Shown: positions 15,409 through 25,900, numbered from the stretch's first letter. The stretch is DNA of 29,720 nt from JBMOLK01 sp049325575 (GCA_049325575.1 JBMOLK010000331.1:1-29720); one strand, 5' to 3'. The notes: generated by a model from the sequence alone, not told the origin. Made by a program: numbers and translations.

Positions 15409-17136
15409 CTAGGAAGGTTTTTTAACCAGTCTGATTGTGTATCTGGTAATAACATTATGGGAATTGTTTATCTCAAAAGCTTCAGGGATTATATAGCCTT
15501 CAGGGAATTTATCCTTTGAAAACGAAACATTGTAAGAACCCGAAGGTAATCTGAAAATGGCAATACCCTCTTTATTTGTTATTGAATAGAATTTATTGGG
15601 GGCTGCTTGTTCATTTGTGCTTTCCACACTTGTTTTATTTTCTTGACCCGGTAACTTAATATCTTCAACAAATAGTTCCAGACCTTCAACCGGTAAATTG
15701 TCTTCATCCAAAACTTCTATTTCAGCAATATCAAGGACTGGATTGTTTTTCTTGTGAGTATCAAGGTTGATGGTAATAATTGTAGTTCCTACTGACTTTA
15801 AGTCAAAAAAGAACGGTGAAGGCAGAATATAATTACTTGAGGAGGAGACAGGGGAGAAAATCAGGTGAAAGGTACCTTTTGCAAGTGTGAATTTAACTGT
15901 ACCTGTTTCATCCGTAATGCCTGCCAGATTATAATACTTTTCCGGATTGGCGGTTTTGCCGCTTACCTGGATTTGAACATTTGGAACGGGTTCACTGCTT
16001 TTTACATCAACAAGTTTTACCTGAAGTGTATATATTGTATCGTTTTTTGCCGATATTACCTGTGTAACTGCGTTGGAGCTTGTGTACTTTGATATGACAC
16101 TTGAAAAGTTGTTTGAGTCAAAATTCTTCTTAAACAAATACAACCTTAGCCCAAGCCCTGTTACAACCAAAACAGAGAATAACGCAATAATGCAGTATTT
16201 GACTATACTTCTATGTTTTGCTTTTAGGTTAATTTTAAATAATCTAAGTTTGGGTGCAATTTTTGCGGTAAGCCTACCGGAGGATAGCACTCCAAAAGTT
16301 AAAAGAATTAGAAGAACACCCAGTGTAATCAAAAACAGCGACAGAGGAAAAAGGCAACCTCTAATATATGATAGAATAATCTTTGAATCCAATGGTATGG
16401 AGAGACTGTAAATATTTTGGTGAAGTATCTTGTAAGAGAATAGGAGAAGTCCTATTCCGGAAGCTACATTTAAGAAGCTGCATACCAGGAAGGCTCCGGA
16501 TAGCCATTTTATCATTTCCCCAGGTTTTTTACCAATAACAAGCGCTGTCAGGTACAAAAATGCCAATACTAACAGCAAGAAACCCGGCAGGGAATTAATG
16601 ATATAATACATTAGCTTTATAAGCAGTAACTTGTCAAGAATGTCTCCCCGGTTGACCGAAAGTAATATGGCACTTAAATTTATTCTTTTGATTTTGCTTA
16701 ACACATGACTTGACTTGTTGGTATCATCTATTTCTTGGGTATTGCTGTTTGAAGATGTATCTATATAGATATCCGGCAGAGACTTTTTACTGCCGCTAAA
16801 ATACTGAAATATACCGTTTCTGATTGAGTCCAGGTTCTTATTTACCATCTCAGGAGAAGTGGAATTTTTAAGGATAGAAAAGACCTCTTTTTGCTGTTCC
16901 GTTAACTCTGCCGGATGGCTGCTAAGATTATTGAAGACGTCCTGGAGTGAAGCATTTATCAGGTTTTGAACTTGTGAATATATATCATTTTTGATAAATA
17001 GGCCTCTGTGGAACTCGGAAGTCATTACAGTGTTTATTAAACCGGATGATAATACCAGTATGTAAAGTAGAATTCCTGCGAGGATAAATGTAGTTGTAAA
17101 AGTGATTTTCTTAAGGCAGCTAATAAAGGTGCTCAT
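15409..17136 (-). CDS. Membrane protein with two C-terminal Ig-like (Cna-B/regulatory-like) domains
   Basis: A 575-residue membrane protein. One N-terminal membrane helix (about 11-31) is followed by an extracytoplasmic region of about 150 residues. Three more helices form the middle (LLLIKLMYYIINSLPGFLLL, WLSGAFLVCSFLNVASGIGL, SLFLITLGVLLILLTFGVL). A fifth helix (IVKYCIIALFSVLVVTGLGL) then leads to the C-terminal 200 residues. That part contains two repeats of the carboxypeptidase-regulatory/Cna-B type: YTLQVKLVDVKSSEPVPNVQ with ITDETGTVKFTL, and IAEIEVLDEDNLPVEGLEL with ITNKEGIAIFRLPSGSYNV. These are beta-sandwich modules usually found outside the cell. I do not recognise the N-terminal family. 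The start ATG 17136 follows CAGGAGGAAAAT; an in-frame ATG at 17169 lacks a site. Confidence 0.75.
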   Translation of the reverse strand: MSTFISCLKKITFTTTFILAGILLYILVLSSGLINTVMTSEFHRGLFIKNDIYSQVQNLINASLQDVFNNLSSHPAELTEQQKEVFSILKNSTSPEMVNKNLDSIRNGIFQYFSGSKKSLPDIYIDTSSNSNTQEIDDTNKSSHVLSKIKRINLSAILLSVNRGDILDKLLLIKLMYYIINSLPGFLLLVLAFLYLTALVIGKKPGEMIKWLSGAFLVCSFLNVASGIGLLLFSYKILHQNIYSLSIPLDSKIILSYIRGCLFPLSLFLITLGVLLILLTFGVLSSGRLTAKIAPKLRLFKINLKAKHRSIVKYCIIALFSVLVVTGLGLRLYLFKKNFDSNNFSSVISKYTSSNAVTQVISAKNDTIYTLQVKLVDVKSSEPVPNVQIQVSGKTANPEKYYNLAGITDETGTVKFTLAKGTFHLIFSPVSSSSNYILPSPFFFDLKSVGTTIITINLDTHKKNNPVLDIAEIEVLDEDNLPVEGLELFVEDIKLPGQENKTSVESTNEQAAPNKFYSITNKEGIAIFRLPSGSYNVSFSKDKFPEGYIIPEAFEINNSHNVITRYTIRLVKKPS

Positions 17137-17197
17137 ATTTTCCTCCTGGAAGGGGTAATAAAGAAACATAAACTACAACATACTATATTATTAAAAT

Positions 17198-17206
17198 ATT
17201 ATATCA
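17198..17206 (-). promoter_or_regulatory. Extended -10 promoter of the membrane protein gene
   Basis: Minus-strand TGATATAAT (17206-17198), about 60 bp before the start codon, without a clear -35. It is identical to the elements near 5040 and 6136. Confidence 0.4.
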
Positions 17207-17763
17207 TTAAATCGATTAAAAAACTTAGGGAAAATGTAGAAATGAAAAAGTGTATCAAGTAATAAGCAGAAAAAAGTGACAAGTCCTATTAATAACTAAG
17301 ATATTTAATGAAAAAGTGCTTATATAGAAGAATCCACCAAATAAATAATATGGCTATTTACTTTTTCATATGTTATAATAAAAATAGCAATTCTCAAAAT
17401 TCCATAATAATTGTAATTTTATTCAAGCTTATAGTACTAAATGTTTAGAAGACATTTGTCCTTTGGAAATATATTATGATAATTCCCGCTAAGTTAATTA
17501 TATATGGTTTTACTTTGTAAGTCTATAAATCAGGGGTTTATAATACCAAGTTAAATTGAGTATTTTATATTTGATTTAGTAATATTATGAAAGTAAGAAA
17601 CTTATAATACGTTAGGGCATATAAAATATTATTTGGTTATAATTCAGTTGTTTATTAACAATTTAATCAGGGTATCAATTTTTATGGGCTTTCTATAGAG
17701 GATAAAATATGTTTTACCGTTTTACAAACAATAAAATGACGTTTAGTAAGAGGGTGATATCCT

Positions 17764-17981
17764 AAAAAGGCAATAGCAGCAGTGCATTATAGAGCATTAT
17801 AGTTATTAAGTTTGTTGTTTTGCCTGAGGCTTAAAGTCAAGCTGAAATGGAGAGAAAACATATTAGTTGCCAGTGCCTCATAAATTAAACTTTCTCCAGG
17901 TATGCGAGGCACAAGCTGAGGAAGTGCATTTTAACATCCGGTTAGCTGCAAAACAGTTATGTTAAAAGGCATTAGTAACCG
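17764..17981 (+). promoter_or_regulatory. Structured leader upstream of prkA
   Basis: Within the roughly 880-bp gene-free region 17137-18014, the last 250 nt can form several helices. AGGCAA (17768-17773) pairs with TTGCCT (17820-17825). GGAGAGAA (17849-17856) pairs with TTTCTCC (17891-17897). GTGCCTC (17873-17879) pairs with GAGGCAC (17906-17912), interleaved with the previous helix as in an H-type pseudoknot. TTTTAACAT (17929-17937) pairs with ATGTTAAAA (17959-17967), with an inner AGCTG/CAGTT stem. CGGTTA (17939-17944) can instead pair with TAACCG (17976-17981). I match no known riboswitch consensus and see no T run, so it is not a terminator. The rest of 17207-17763 is AT-rich with nothing I can assign. 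Confidence 0.4.
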
Positions 17982-18014
17982 AACAAATATTTAGGAAAAT
18001 AAGGGGGCATAAGT

Positions 18015-19943
18015 ATGGAAAAACGTGATTTTTCAAGTATCATACGCAAGGATAGAGAAGAACACAAAAGTATGCGGTTTGAAGGAACTTTCCTGGAGTA
18101 TCTTGATCTTGTAAAAGAAAACCAGGAGATTTCTATCCTTGCTCACCAGAGAATGTATAAGCTGATTACGGACCCTGGCGTTGAACTGATTAAAACTGAC
18201 GAAAACCCCAGGCTTCGAAGGATATATGGAAACGATGTGATAAAGAAATATAAGTTTTTTGATGGTGAGTTCTTTGGAATTGATAAGACTATAATGAAGA
18301 TAGTAAGATACTTCCATTCTGCTGCAATGGCAGGAGAAGAAGCAAGGCAGGTACTCTATCTGGTTGGACCGGTGGGTGCTGGTAAGTCTTCATTGATGGA
18401 GGCAATAAAGAGAGCTCTTGAAATGAGTCCTCCTATATATGCAATAAAGGGCTGTCCAATGAGGGAAGAACCTTTGCACCTTGTTCCCAAACACTTGAGA
18501 AAAGATTTTGAAGAAATTCTAAAAGTAAAAATTGAAGGGGATTTGTGTCCTGTTTGCCGCTACAGGCTTAAAAATGAGTTTAACGGGGAATATGAGAAGT
18601 TTCCTGTTGAGACTGTAGACTTTTCCATAAGATCAAGAAAGGGTATAGGAGTTGTTCCGCCTGTAGACCCAAATAATCAGGATACTTCCGTTCTTATAGG
18701 TAGCGTTGACATATCAAAAATAGACTTATACCCCGAGGATGACCCAAGAGTCTTATCGCTAAACGGTGCTTTCAATGTTGGAAACCGTGGAATTGTTGAG
18801 TTTATAGAGGTGTTTAAGAATGAGACAGAGTACCTTCATACAATGATCACTGCTACTCAGGAGAAGTCCATACCATCTCCCGGAAAAGGCTCTATGATCT
18901 ATTTTGACGGTATAATTCTTGCCCACTCTAATGAAGCAGAGTGGAACAAGTTTAAATCGGACCATACTAATGAAGCTATTCTTGATAGAATTGTAAAAAT
19001 TGAAGTTCCTTACTGTCTGGAACTGAATGAAGAAATCAAAATTTATGAAAAGATATTAAAGAAGAGCAAATTTAGTGCTCATATTGCTCCTCATACTATA
19101 AAAGTAGCGTCAATGTTTGCTATCCTTACAAGGCTTGCCCCATCAAACAAAGTGGACCCGGTGACCAAGCTTAAGATTTACAATGGTGAAGAAATAATTG
19201 AGAAGGGCATGACAAGAAGGGTAGATGTCTTTGAATTGCGGGAGGAAGCTCAAAGAGAGGGAATGAACGGCATATCCACAAGGTTTATCATGAAAGCACT
19301 TGATACTACCCTGTCGGAATCTGACCACAACTGTATTAATCCTATTTCGGTTATGGAAACTCTGGTCAAATCGGTTAAAGAACTTGCAATAGGCGAAGAG
19401 GAGAAAGAAAGATACCTAAGGTTTATTCAGGACAGCATAAGAAAAGAATACAATAAGATTTTGGAGAAAGAAATAACAAAAGCATTCATTCATGGCTACA
19501 GGGAACAGGCTGAAAGTCTTTTCAACAATTACCTGGACCATGCAGAAGCTTATGTTAATAAGACAAAGATAAAGGATAGAAATACAGGTGAAGAGCTTGA
19601 GCCGGATGAAAAGTTCCTAAGATCCATAGAAGAGCAGATAGGTATCACTGACACTGCCGCAAAAGGATTTAGAGCAGATGTAACAGCATACATGTTCTAT
19701 GTATTGAGGAATGGCGGGAAACTTGATTTTAACAGCTATGAGCCTTTGAAGGAAGCTATTGAGAAGAAGCTTACTGCATCCGTCAAGGAACTTAGCAGGG
19801 TTATAACACAGGCAAAGGTCAGGGATAAGGAACAAAATGATAAGTTTGATACCATGGTAGAGGAAATGAAGAAGAATGGATACTGTGACCACTGCTGCAA
19901 TGTTATTTTAAAGTATGCTGCTAACAATCTGTGGAAGGATTAA
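18015..19943 (+). CDS. prkA: PrkA serine protein kinase / AAA+ ATPase
   Basis: PrkA (YeaG family) is a cytoplasmic AAA+ protein reported as a serine kinase or protease that acts in stationary phase and, in Bacillus, in sporulation. The 642 residues are the usual length. The N-terminal part is typical (FLEYLDLVKENQEISILAHQRMYKLI). Walker A is GPVGAGKSS (118-126, Lys124), followed by the PrkA-specific CPM and CPVCRYRL segments. The C-terminal kinase-like domain (about 390-640) ends with the cysteine motif CDHCC. The start ATG 18015 follows AAGGGGGCATAAGT. It is the first gene of a three-gene operon, 45 bp before yhbH, and is preceded by an unusually long structured leader. Assignment is secure by motif order and neighbours. 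Confidence 0.95.
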   Translation: MEKRDFSSIIRKDREEHKSMRFEGTFLEYLDLVKENQEISILAHQRMYKLITDPGVELIKTDENPRLRRIYGNDVIKKYKFFDGEFFGIDKTIMKIVRYFHSAAMAGEEARQVLYLVGPVGAGKSSLMEAIKRALEMSPPIYAIKGCPMREEPLHLVPKHLRKDFEEILKVKIEGDLCPVCRYRLKNEFNGEYEKFPVETVDFSIRSRKGIGVVPPVDPNNQDTSVLIGSVDISKIDLYPEDDPRVLSLNGAFNVGNRGIVEFIEVFKNETEYLHTMITATQEKSIPSPGKGSMIYFDGIILAHSNEAEWNKFKSDHTNEAILDRIVKIEVPYCLELNEEIKIYEKILKKSKFSAHIAPHTIKVASMFAILTRLAPSNKVDPVTKLKIYNGEEIIEKGMTRRVDVFELREEAQREGMNGISTRFIMKALDTTLSESDHNCINPISVMETLVKSVKELAIGEEEKERYLRFIQDSIRKEYNKILEKEITKAFIHGYREQAESLFNNYLDHAEAYVNKTKIKDRNTGEELEPDEKFLRSIEEQIGITDTAAKGFRADVTAYMFYVLRNGGKLDFNSYEPLKEAIEKKLTASVKELSRVITQAKVRDKEQNDKFDTMVEEMKKNGYCDHCCNVILKYAANNLWKD

Positions 19944-19988
19944 ACCCCTTTTTTCAGCTTGAAAACATACCATCTGGGGGTGATGGCA

Positions 19989-21200
19989 ATGGCTATATTC
20001 AGGGAATTTGTCAATAGCGGTAAAGACCGTTCGGCTGAAGACAAAAGACGTCACAGGGAACTGGTTGAGGAATCTATCAAGAAGAATATCGGGAATATCA
20101 TTGCAGAAGAAAGTATTATAGGTCAAAGCAAGGATAAAAAAGTTAAGATACCCATCAAAGGTATAAAGGAGTACCAGTTTGTCTATGGAAAGAATGGTCC
20201 TTCTGCAGGTTCCGGAGACGGAAGTGAAAAGCGTGGAGACAAGATAGGTGAAGAAAAGGCCGGAAAGAAGGGCCAGGGTGATGGGCAGGCCGGAAACCAG
20301 GAAGGTGAAGATATCTATGAAACAGAGGTTACAATAGAAGAGTTAATCAAATATTTATTTGATGATTTGAATCTTCCTGACATAGATAAGAAGAAGCTGG
20401 CAGAGGTAGAGTCCATAAGAAGTTTCAAGAATCTTGGCTACCAGCGTAAGGGTATACCTCCGAGACTTGCCAAGAGGCGGTCTGTTGTTGAAAAGATAAA
20501 AAGAAAACAGGGTTATCTTAGAAACCATGGAGATCAGGATGATAATGAAGGTAAGGGCCACGATGCGGAATCCGAAGTTTTGGACGCTGACAGCAAAAAG
20601 AGATTTCCATTCATGGAAGATGACTTGCGGTATAGACGCGTAAGAGAAGATCATAAGAAAGACTTTAATGCGGTAGTTATTTGCATTATGGACGTGTCAG
20701 GGTCAATGGATCAGACTAAAAAGTATATGGCCAGGAGCTTTTACTTTTTGCTTTACCAGTTCATAAGACTCAAATACTCAAATGTTGAGGTTGTGTTTGT
20801 AGCCCATACCACTACTGCCAAGGAAGTTAACGAGGATGAATTCTTCCATAAGGGAGAATCGGGTGGAACGTATATCAGCAGTGGTTATGACAAAGCTCTG
20901 GAAATTATAGAGCAAAGATATAACCCTGCCAGCTGGAACATATATGCATTCCACTGCAGTGATGGAGACAACTGGTCGGAAGACAATAAAAGGGCTATTG
21001 AACTGGCGGATAAACTCTGTGAAGTATGCAATCTGTTTGGATATGGAGAAATAGTACCCGGTTATTATTCATCCAGCAGTACCATAAAGGCAGAGTATCA
21101 AAAAAACATTAAAAGAAAGAATTTTTCGGTTATTACAATGACTAAAAAGGATGATGTATTACCTGGATTAAAGAGGCTTCTTGAAAAAGAAGGAGATTAA
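19989..21200 (+). CDS. yhbH: YhbH/YeaH family protein (DUF444)
   Basis: A 403-residue member of the YeaH/YhbH family, which is encoded beside prkA in many bacteria and needed for stress survival or sporulation. The N-terminal signature is present (MAIFREF, then RSAEDKRRHRELVEESIKK, IIAEESIIGQ, KVKIPIKG). A Gly/Lys/Glu-rich low-complexity segment follows (about 65-100). The C-terminal half has a von Willebrand A-like fold with a DVSGSM metal-binding motif and later THSSGTY-like sequence (GESGGTYISSGY). ATG 19989 is favoured: the CTGGGGG site is 8 bp upstream, whereas ATG 19983 is only 2 bp away. It probably works with PrkA as substrate or partner; the biochemical role is not established. Confidence 0.93.
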   Translation: MAIFREFVNSGKDRSAEDKRRHRELVEESIKKNIGNIIAEESIIGQSKDKKVKIPIKGIKEYQFVYGKNGPSAGSGDGSEKRGDKIGEEKAGKKGQGDGQAGNQEGEDIYETEVTIEELIKYLFDDLNLPDIDKKKLAEVESIRSFKNLGYQRKGIPPRLAKRRSVVEKIKRKQGYLRNHGDQDDNEGKGHDAESEVLDADSKKRFPFMEDDLRYRRVREDHKKDFNAVVICIMDVSGSMDQTKKYMARSFYFLLYQFIRLKYSNVEVVFVAHTTTAKEVNEDEFFHKGESGGTYISSGYDKALEIIEQRYNPASWNIYAFHCSDGDNWSEDNKRAIELADKLCEVCNLFGYGEIVPGYYSSSSTIKAEYQKNIKRKNFSVITMTKKDDVLPGLKRLLEKEGD

Positions 21201-21220
21201 ACAGGCTCGGGGGTGAGGAA

Positions 21221-22609
21221 ATGACTGAATACAGCATGAAGGAACTTTGGGAATGGAATGAAAGAATTGAGGATATAGCCCGTGCCGAAGGACTTGACTA
21301 CTATGAGCAGGAATTTGAAATATGCAGCTTTGAGGATATGATTGGGTATGAAACCTATGTAGGAATGCCCTCCCACTATCCTCACTGGAGTTATGGCAAA
21401 CATTACGAAAGGACAAAGACACTTCACAGGTACAATTTGACGGGCTTGCCTTATGAAATGGTTATAAATTCCGATCCGTGTATTGCTTACCTTATGAAGG
21501 ACAATACTCTTCTTTTGCAGATACTGACCATAGCTCACGTATATGGACATAATGACTTCTTTAAAAATAACAGGTTGTTTAAACTTGGTACCAGGGCTAA
21601 AGATACTGTAGAGATGTTTAAAAACCATGCCGGCAGGATACGGGAATACATTCAGGACCCTGGAATTGGATACGCAAGGGTTGAAAGAATACTCAACGCT
21701 GCTCATGCCATCAAGTATCAAGTATCAAGAACCATAGGTGAGAAAAGGCTGTCGGAAGGGGAGAAGAGGATAGCACTTTTAGAAAGGTATAGAAGGCCTA
21801 AAAGCGAGTATCCCCTGCTGGAGCCAAGAGTTAAGGAGGAAGAACCGCCTCCGGATTTTAAGAAAATACCTGTTGAGCCTGAAGAAGATTTGCTCTTGTT
21901 TATAATGAATTATAGTAAGCTTTCAGACTGGGAAAGGGATATCGTAAATATTGTCAGGGAGGAAACCCTTTACTTCCTTCCTCAAATTGAGACCAAAATA
22001 ATGAATGAAGGGTGGGCAAGTTTCTGGCACTATTCCATATTAAACAAGCTGGAACTGCCGCAAGGTCTTCATATTGAATTCTTAAAAAGGCACAACCAGG
22101 TTATCAGGCCGCATTTGGGTCAGCTTAACCCTTACTATATAGGCTTTAAAATATTAGAGGACCTTAAAAACAAACACAGAGATAATCCTCGTAAAATATT
22201 CGAGGTAAGAGAAATTGAAAGAGATCAATCCTTTATAAGAAAATACCTGACCAGAGAGCTTTGCGAGGAAATGAACCTTTTTGAATATATGAAGCTGGGC
22301 AACAGTTATATTATAACTGAAGTCTCTGATGAAGAAGGATGGAAAACTGTCAGGGATACAATTGCAAATAGTGTAGGACTGTCAGGCATACCTTCTATTA
22401 GTGTATTGGAGTGGGTTCAAAAGGATAATATGCTTATCCTTGAACACCAATATGATGGTAGAGAACTTGAACTAAGCTATGCTTATGAAACCTTAAAGCA
22501 CGTTGTAGATCTTTGGGACGGAAAGGTTATGCTGGTTACAAAAATAGACGAAAAAAGAAAGCTTATTACTTGTGATGAACAGAAAAAGATTACTTTAACG
22601 GACGGGTAG
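21221..22609 (+). CDS. spoVR: SpoVR family protein
   Basis: A 462-residue SpoVR-family protein, the usual length. In Bacillus subtilis spoVR mutants make spores with a defective cortex; in enterobacteria the homologue (YcgB) follows yeaG-yeaH. Family hallmarks are present: WNERIEDIARAEGLDYYEQEFEI near the start, the conserved histidine segment AHVYGHNDFFKNN (around residue 107) and NEGWASFWHYSIL (around 265). The start ATG 21221 follows GGGGGTGAGGAA, 20 bp after the yhbH stop, so translation is coupled. It is the last gene of the prkA-yhbH-spoVR operon and is followed by a terminator. The molecular activity is unknown. Confidence 0.95.
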   Translation: MTEYSMKELWEWNERIEDIARAEGLDYYEQEFEICSFEDMIGYETYVGMPSHYPHWSYGKHYERTKTLHRYNLTGLPYEMVINSDPCIAYLMKDNTLLLQILTIAHVYGHNDFFKNNRLFKLGTRAKDTVEMFKNHAGRIREYIQDPGIGYARVERILNAAHAIKYQVSRTIGEKRLSEGEKRIALLERYRRPKSEYPLLEPRVKEEEPPPDFKKIPVEPEEDLLLFIMNYSKLSDWERDIVNIVREETLYFLPQIETKIMNEGWASFWHYSILNKLELPQGLHIEFLKRHNQVIRPHLGQLNPYYIGFKILEDLKNKHRDNPRKIFEVREIERDQSFIRKYLTRELCEEMNLFEYMKLGNSYIITEVSDEEGWKTVRDTIANSVGLSGIPSISVLEWVQKDNMLILEHQYDGRELELSYAYETLKHVVDLWDGKVMLVTKIDEKRKLITCDEQKKITLTDG

Positions 22610-22628
22610 TCGAATTTGTTTTTGTAAT

Positions 22629-22675
22629 GGTACCTCTCGGATCAATAATTCCGGGGGGTATTACTTTTATTTTTG
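22629..22675 (+). terminator. Terminator of the prkA-yhbH-spoVR operon
   Basis: TACCTCTCGGA (22631-22641) pairs with TCCGGGGGGTA (22650-22660) using two G-U pairs, followed by TTACTTTTATTTTT. Confidence 0.75.
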
Positions 22676-22771
22676 GACTTAACATTAGAGCAGATTAATG
22701 ATCAAGTTTAATTAGGGTTTCTATCTGGACTTAACAAGATATCTAATTTACTAATTATTATTGGCAATAGT

Positions 22772-22800
22772 TTGCAAATTATATTAGGGTATAGTATAAT
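22772..22800 (+). promoter_or_regulatory. Promoter of the NRPS locus
   Basis: TTGCAA (22772-22777), 17 bp, TATAAT (22795-22800). Transcription would start near 22807 and give a leader of roughly 180-215 nt. That leader is AT-rich and contains a perfect 14-bp palindrome, AATATTTAAATATT (22883-22896). Confidence 0.6.
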
Positions 22801-22984
22801 ATTATGTAAGTTTATGTGGTAAAAGGTAAAAAAGTGTCAAATAAAAACGGAAAAAGAAGAAAAATGTGCAATAATGCGATTAAATATTTAAATATTCAGC
22901 AATGATTTTTTAGATTATAACATCTATCAAATTTGAATCTACTACAATGTTTGTAATAGCTCTAAGCAAAAATAAGTTCCAACT

Positions 22985-25900
22985 ATGGAGTATATAGTTA
23001 TATTGTCGTGTGGAGGGATTAAAATAAGTAGTTTAAAAAACTTGGTTGAGGTAATACAAAAGTTAAAGGACCTGTCTGATAAAGGTATAACCTTTATTAA
23101 TAGTTTGGATGAAGAGAAGTTTGTTTCTTACAAAGAATTGTACATAAAAGCTCAAAGGATTTTATATAACCTACAGCAAAGAGGTATAAAACCTTATCAA
23201 GAACTAGTGTTTCAGGTTGAAGATAATGAAGTGTTTATTAAGCTGTTTTGGGCTTGTATTTTAGGGGGTATCATACCTGTACCATTAACAGTGGGGAAAA
23301 CCGATGAGCATAGAAAGAAGCTCTTTAATGTATGGAACATATTAAGCTTTCCTTATTTGGTTACCGACTTTAAAACGTTTGAAGGTGTAAAAAAGTCTGC
23401 AGATAGTTTAAAAATGTCTGATACCTTAGATAAAATTCAAATAAGAGTTTTATTTGAGGAAGAAATTCTAGATGGAGAGTGCGGTGGTACTCTTAGGAAT
23501 CCTGATAAGGATGATATTGCTTTTATACAGTTTTCGTCAGGTTCTACAGGAGACCCAAAAGGTGTTGTTCTTACTCATGAAAACTTGATTTGCAATACTA
23601 TAGCATTAAATAAAGCACTGGGTATATCGCCTGCTGGGTCAGCACTAAGCTGGATGCCTCTGACACATGATATGGGCTTGATAGGAGTGCATTTGGCTTC
23701 TGCGGTAGAAGGGATTAGCCAATTCATTATTCCTACTCATCTTTTTGTTAGACAACCTACTCTATGGATGAAAAAAGTACATGAACATAGAGCAACACAG
23801 CTTTACAGCCCTAATTTTGGATACAATCATTTTCTTACGTTTTTTGAGCCTGATATAGCAAATGACTGGGATCTATCCTGTATACACTTCATAGCAAACG
23901 GTGCAGAGCCTATTTCCGCAGCACTTTGCAAGAGATTTGCAGATGAACTGGCTCCATATGGTTTTAACAGGAACGCTATAAAGACTGTCTACGGTTTGGC
24001 GGAAGCATCAGTTGCGGTAACCATACCTCCGGAAGGCGAAGAAATTATTTGTGTCCACCTGGACAGGCGCTATTTGAATATTGGAGAGGCTGTTGTTGAA
24101 TTAGTAGATGATAAAGACAAAAACTGTTTAACTTTTGTTGATGTCGGCTATCCTATAGATTTTTGCCATGTACGAATTTGCGATGAGGAGAATAGAGTCC
24201 TTAAGGACCGTCACATTGGTTATATCCAAATAAAAGGCGGAAATGTTACTTCGGGTTATTATAGAAACAGGAAAGCGACTGAAAATGCTATCGGTAGAGA
24301 TCAATGGCTGAATACCGGAGATCTTGGATTTATGCAAAATGGCCGTCTGGTTATAACAGGAAGGGCTAAGGATATAATATTTGTAAATGGCCAGAATATT
24401 TACCCCCATGATATCGAGAGAGTTATTGAAGAAGAGGGTATAGGTCTTGGAAAAGTAGTAGTATGTGGTGCGTTTTCTGACAGAGAGCAGAAAGAGAAGG
24501 TAGTTGTCTTTGTCTTATTTAAAAAGAGTCTTGAGGAGTTTATACATTATATAGCATTCATAAAGGATGTTGTAAGTATTAAAACAGGACTGGTTGTAGA
24601 AGAGGTTATCCCGATCAGGAAGATACCCAAAACCACAAGCGGTAAAGTACAGAGGTATAAGCTAGTAGAGAGGTATCAAGACGGTGAATTTGAAACTATA
24701 GTGCATAAGCTTGGTGAGTTGTCAAAGAGTAGTTCCTTACAGGTAGAAACCTGTGGATTTGAGGATGAAGTTGAATGCAGGGTTAGAGATATCTGCTGCA
24801 AGGTATTGGGTATTAACATACTTCACAGGAATGACAGTTTGTTGAACTTGGGAGCAGACTCATTAAAAATAGCGTCTATTTTATCATTGATACATAAGGA
24901 ATTCAATGTCATTATTCAATCAAGGACAATTTTTGAATTAAATACCATTTCTAATATTTCGACGTACATACGGGAATCTCGAAAGGATGAATTTATACCA
25001 ATTGGTAATGTAGGTGACAGGGAATTCTATCCGGTGCCTTCAGCACAGAAAAGACTACTAGCTATAAATGGATTTGAATGTGTAGGTATAGCCTATAATT
25101 TGCCGGTAGTAATGAGAATAGATGGGGACCTGTGTAAAATACGCTTTGAAAATGCTTTTAGCAAGTTGGTAAAAAAGCATGAGGTGCTTAGAACATCCTT
25201 TGATGTGAGAGACGGAGAACCTGTGCTTATCATTCAAACGAATATAGACTGTAAGGTGAACTTTATCCAGTGTGAGCAGGCAGACTTAGAAAATGTAATT
25301 AAGAGTCTGGTAAAACCATTTGATTTAAAGACTGCTCCTCTAGTAAGGGCTACAGTCATTACAGTATCGCAATATAGGCATATGTTTTTATTAGATGTTC
25401 ATCATATTATTGCAGATGGAACTTCTATAGGTATATTGATAAGAGATTTGACAGATTTTTATGATGGAAAAGAGCTTGAGGAGTTGAAAACACAATTCAG
25501 TGACTATTCAGTATGGCAGTGCGACATGGAAGAGAGTCCTGTTTTACGTAAACAGGAAGAATTCTGGATAAAGAAGTTTTCTGGAAGGATTCCTTTACTG
25601 AACCTGAAAACGGATTATCCAAGACCCGTGGTGCAGAGCTTTGATGGAGAAAATGTATACTTTGGTTCAGGGGTTGAACTGGCAGAAAAACTTAAAAGTA
25701 CTGCTAAAAAGTATGGAGCAACTCTGTTCATGATGCTACTTGCCTCTTACAATATTCTTCTACATAAATATACGGCAGATAATGATATAGTAATAGGCTG
25801 CGGTATTGCAGCGAGGCCTCACCCGGATGTTGAGAAGATGGTAGGTATGTTTGTTAATATGCTTCCTATAAAGAATAATATAATGATGAGTGAAAGCATA

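Noticed and set aside
17207..18014. Known structured RNAs (6S, RNase P, tmRNA, c-di-GMP, THF or fluoride riboswitches) before prkA.
   Set aside because: The region does not match the consensus elements I know for these, so it is only called a structured leader.
18015..21721. Several antisense frames opposite prkA, yhbH and spoVR.
   Set aside because: All are shadows of three well-recognised sense genes and lack start signals.
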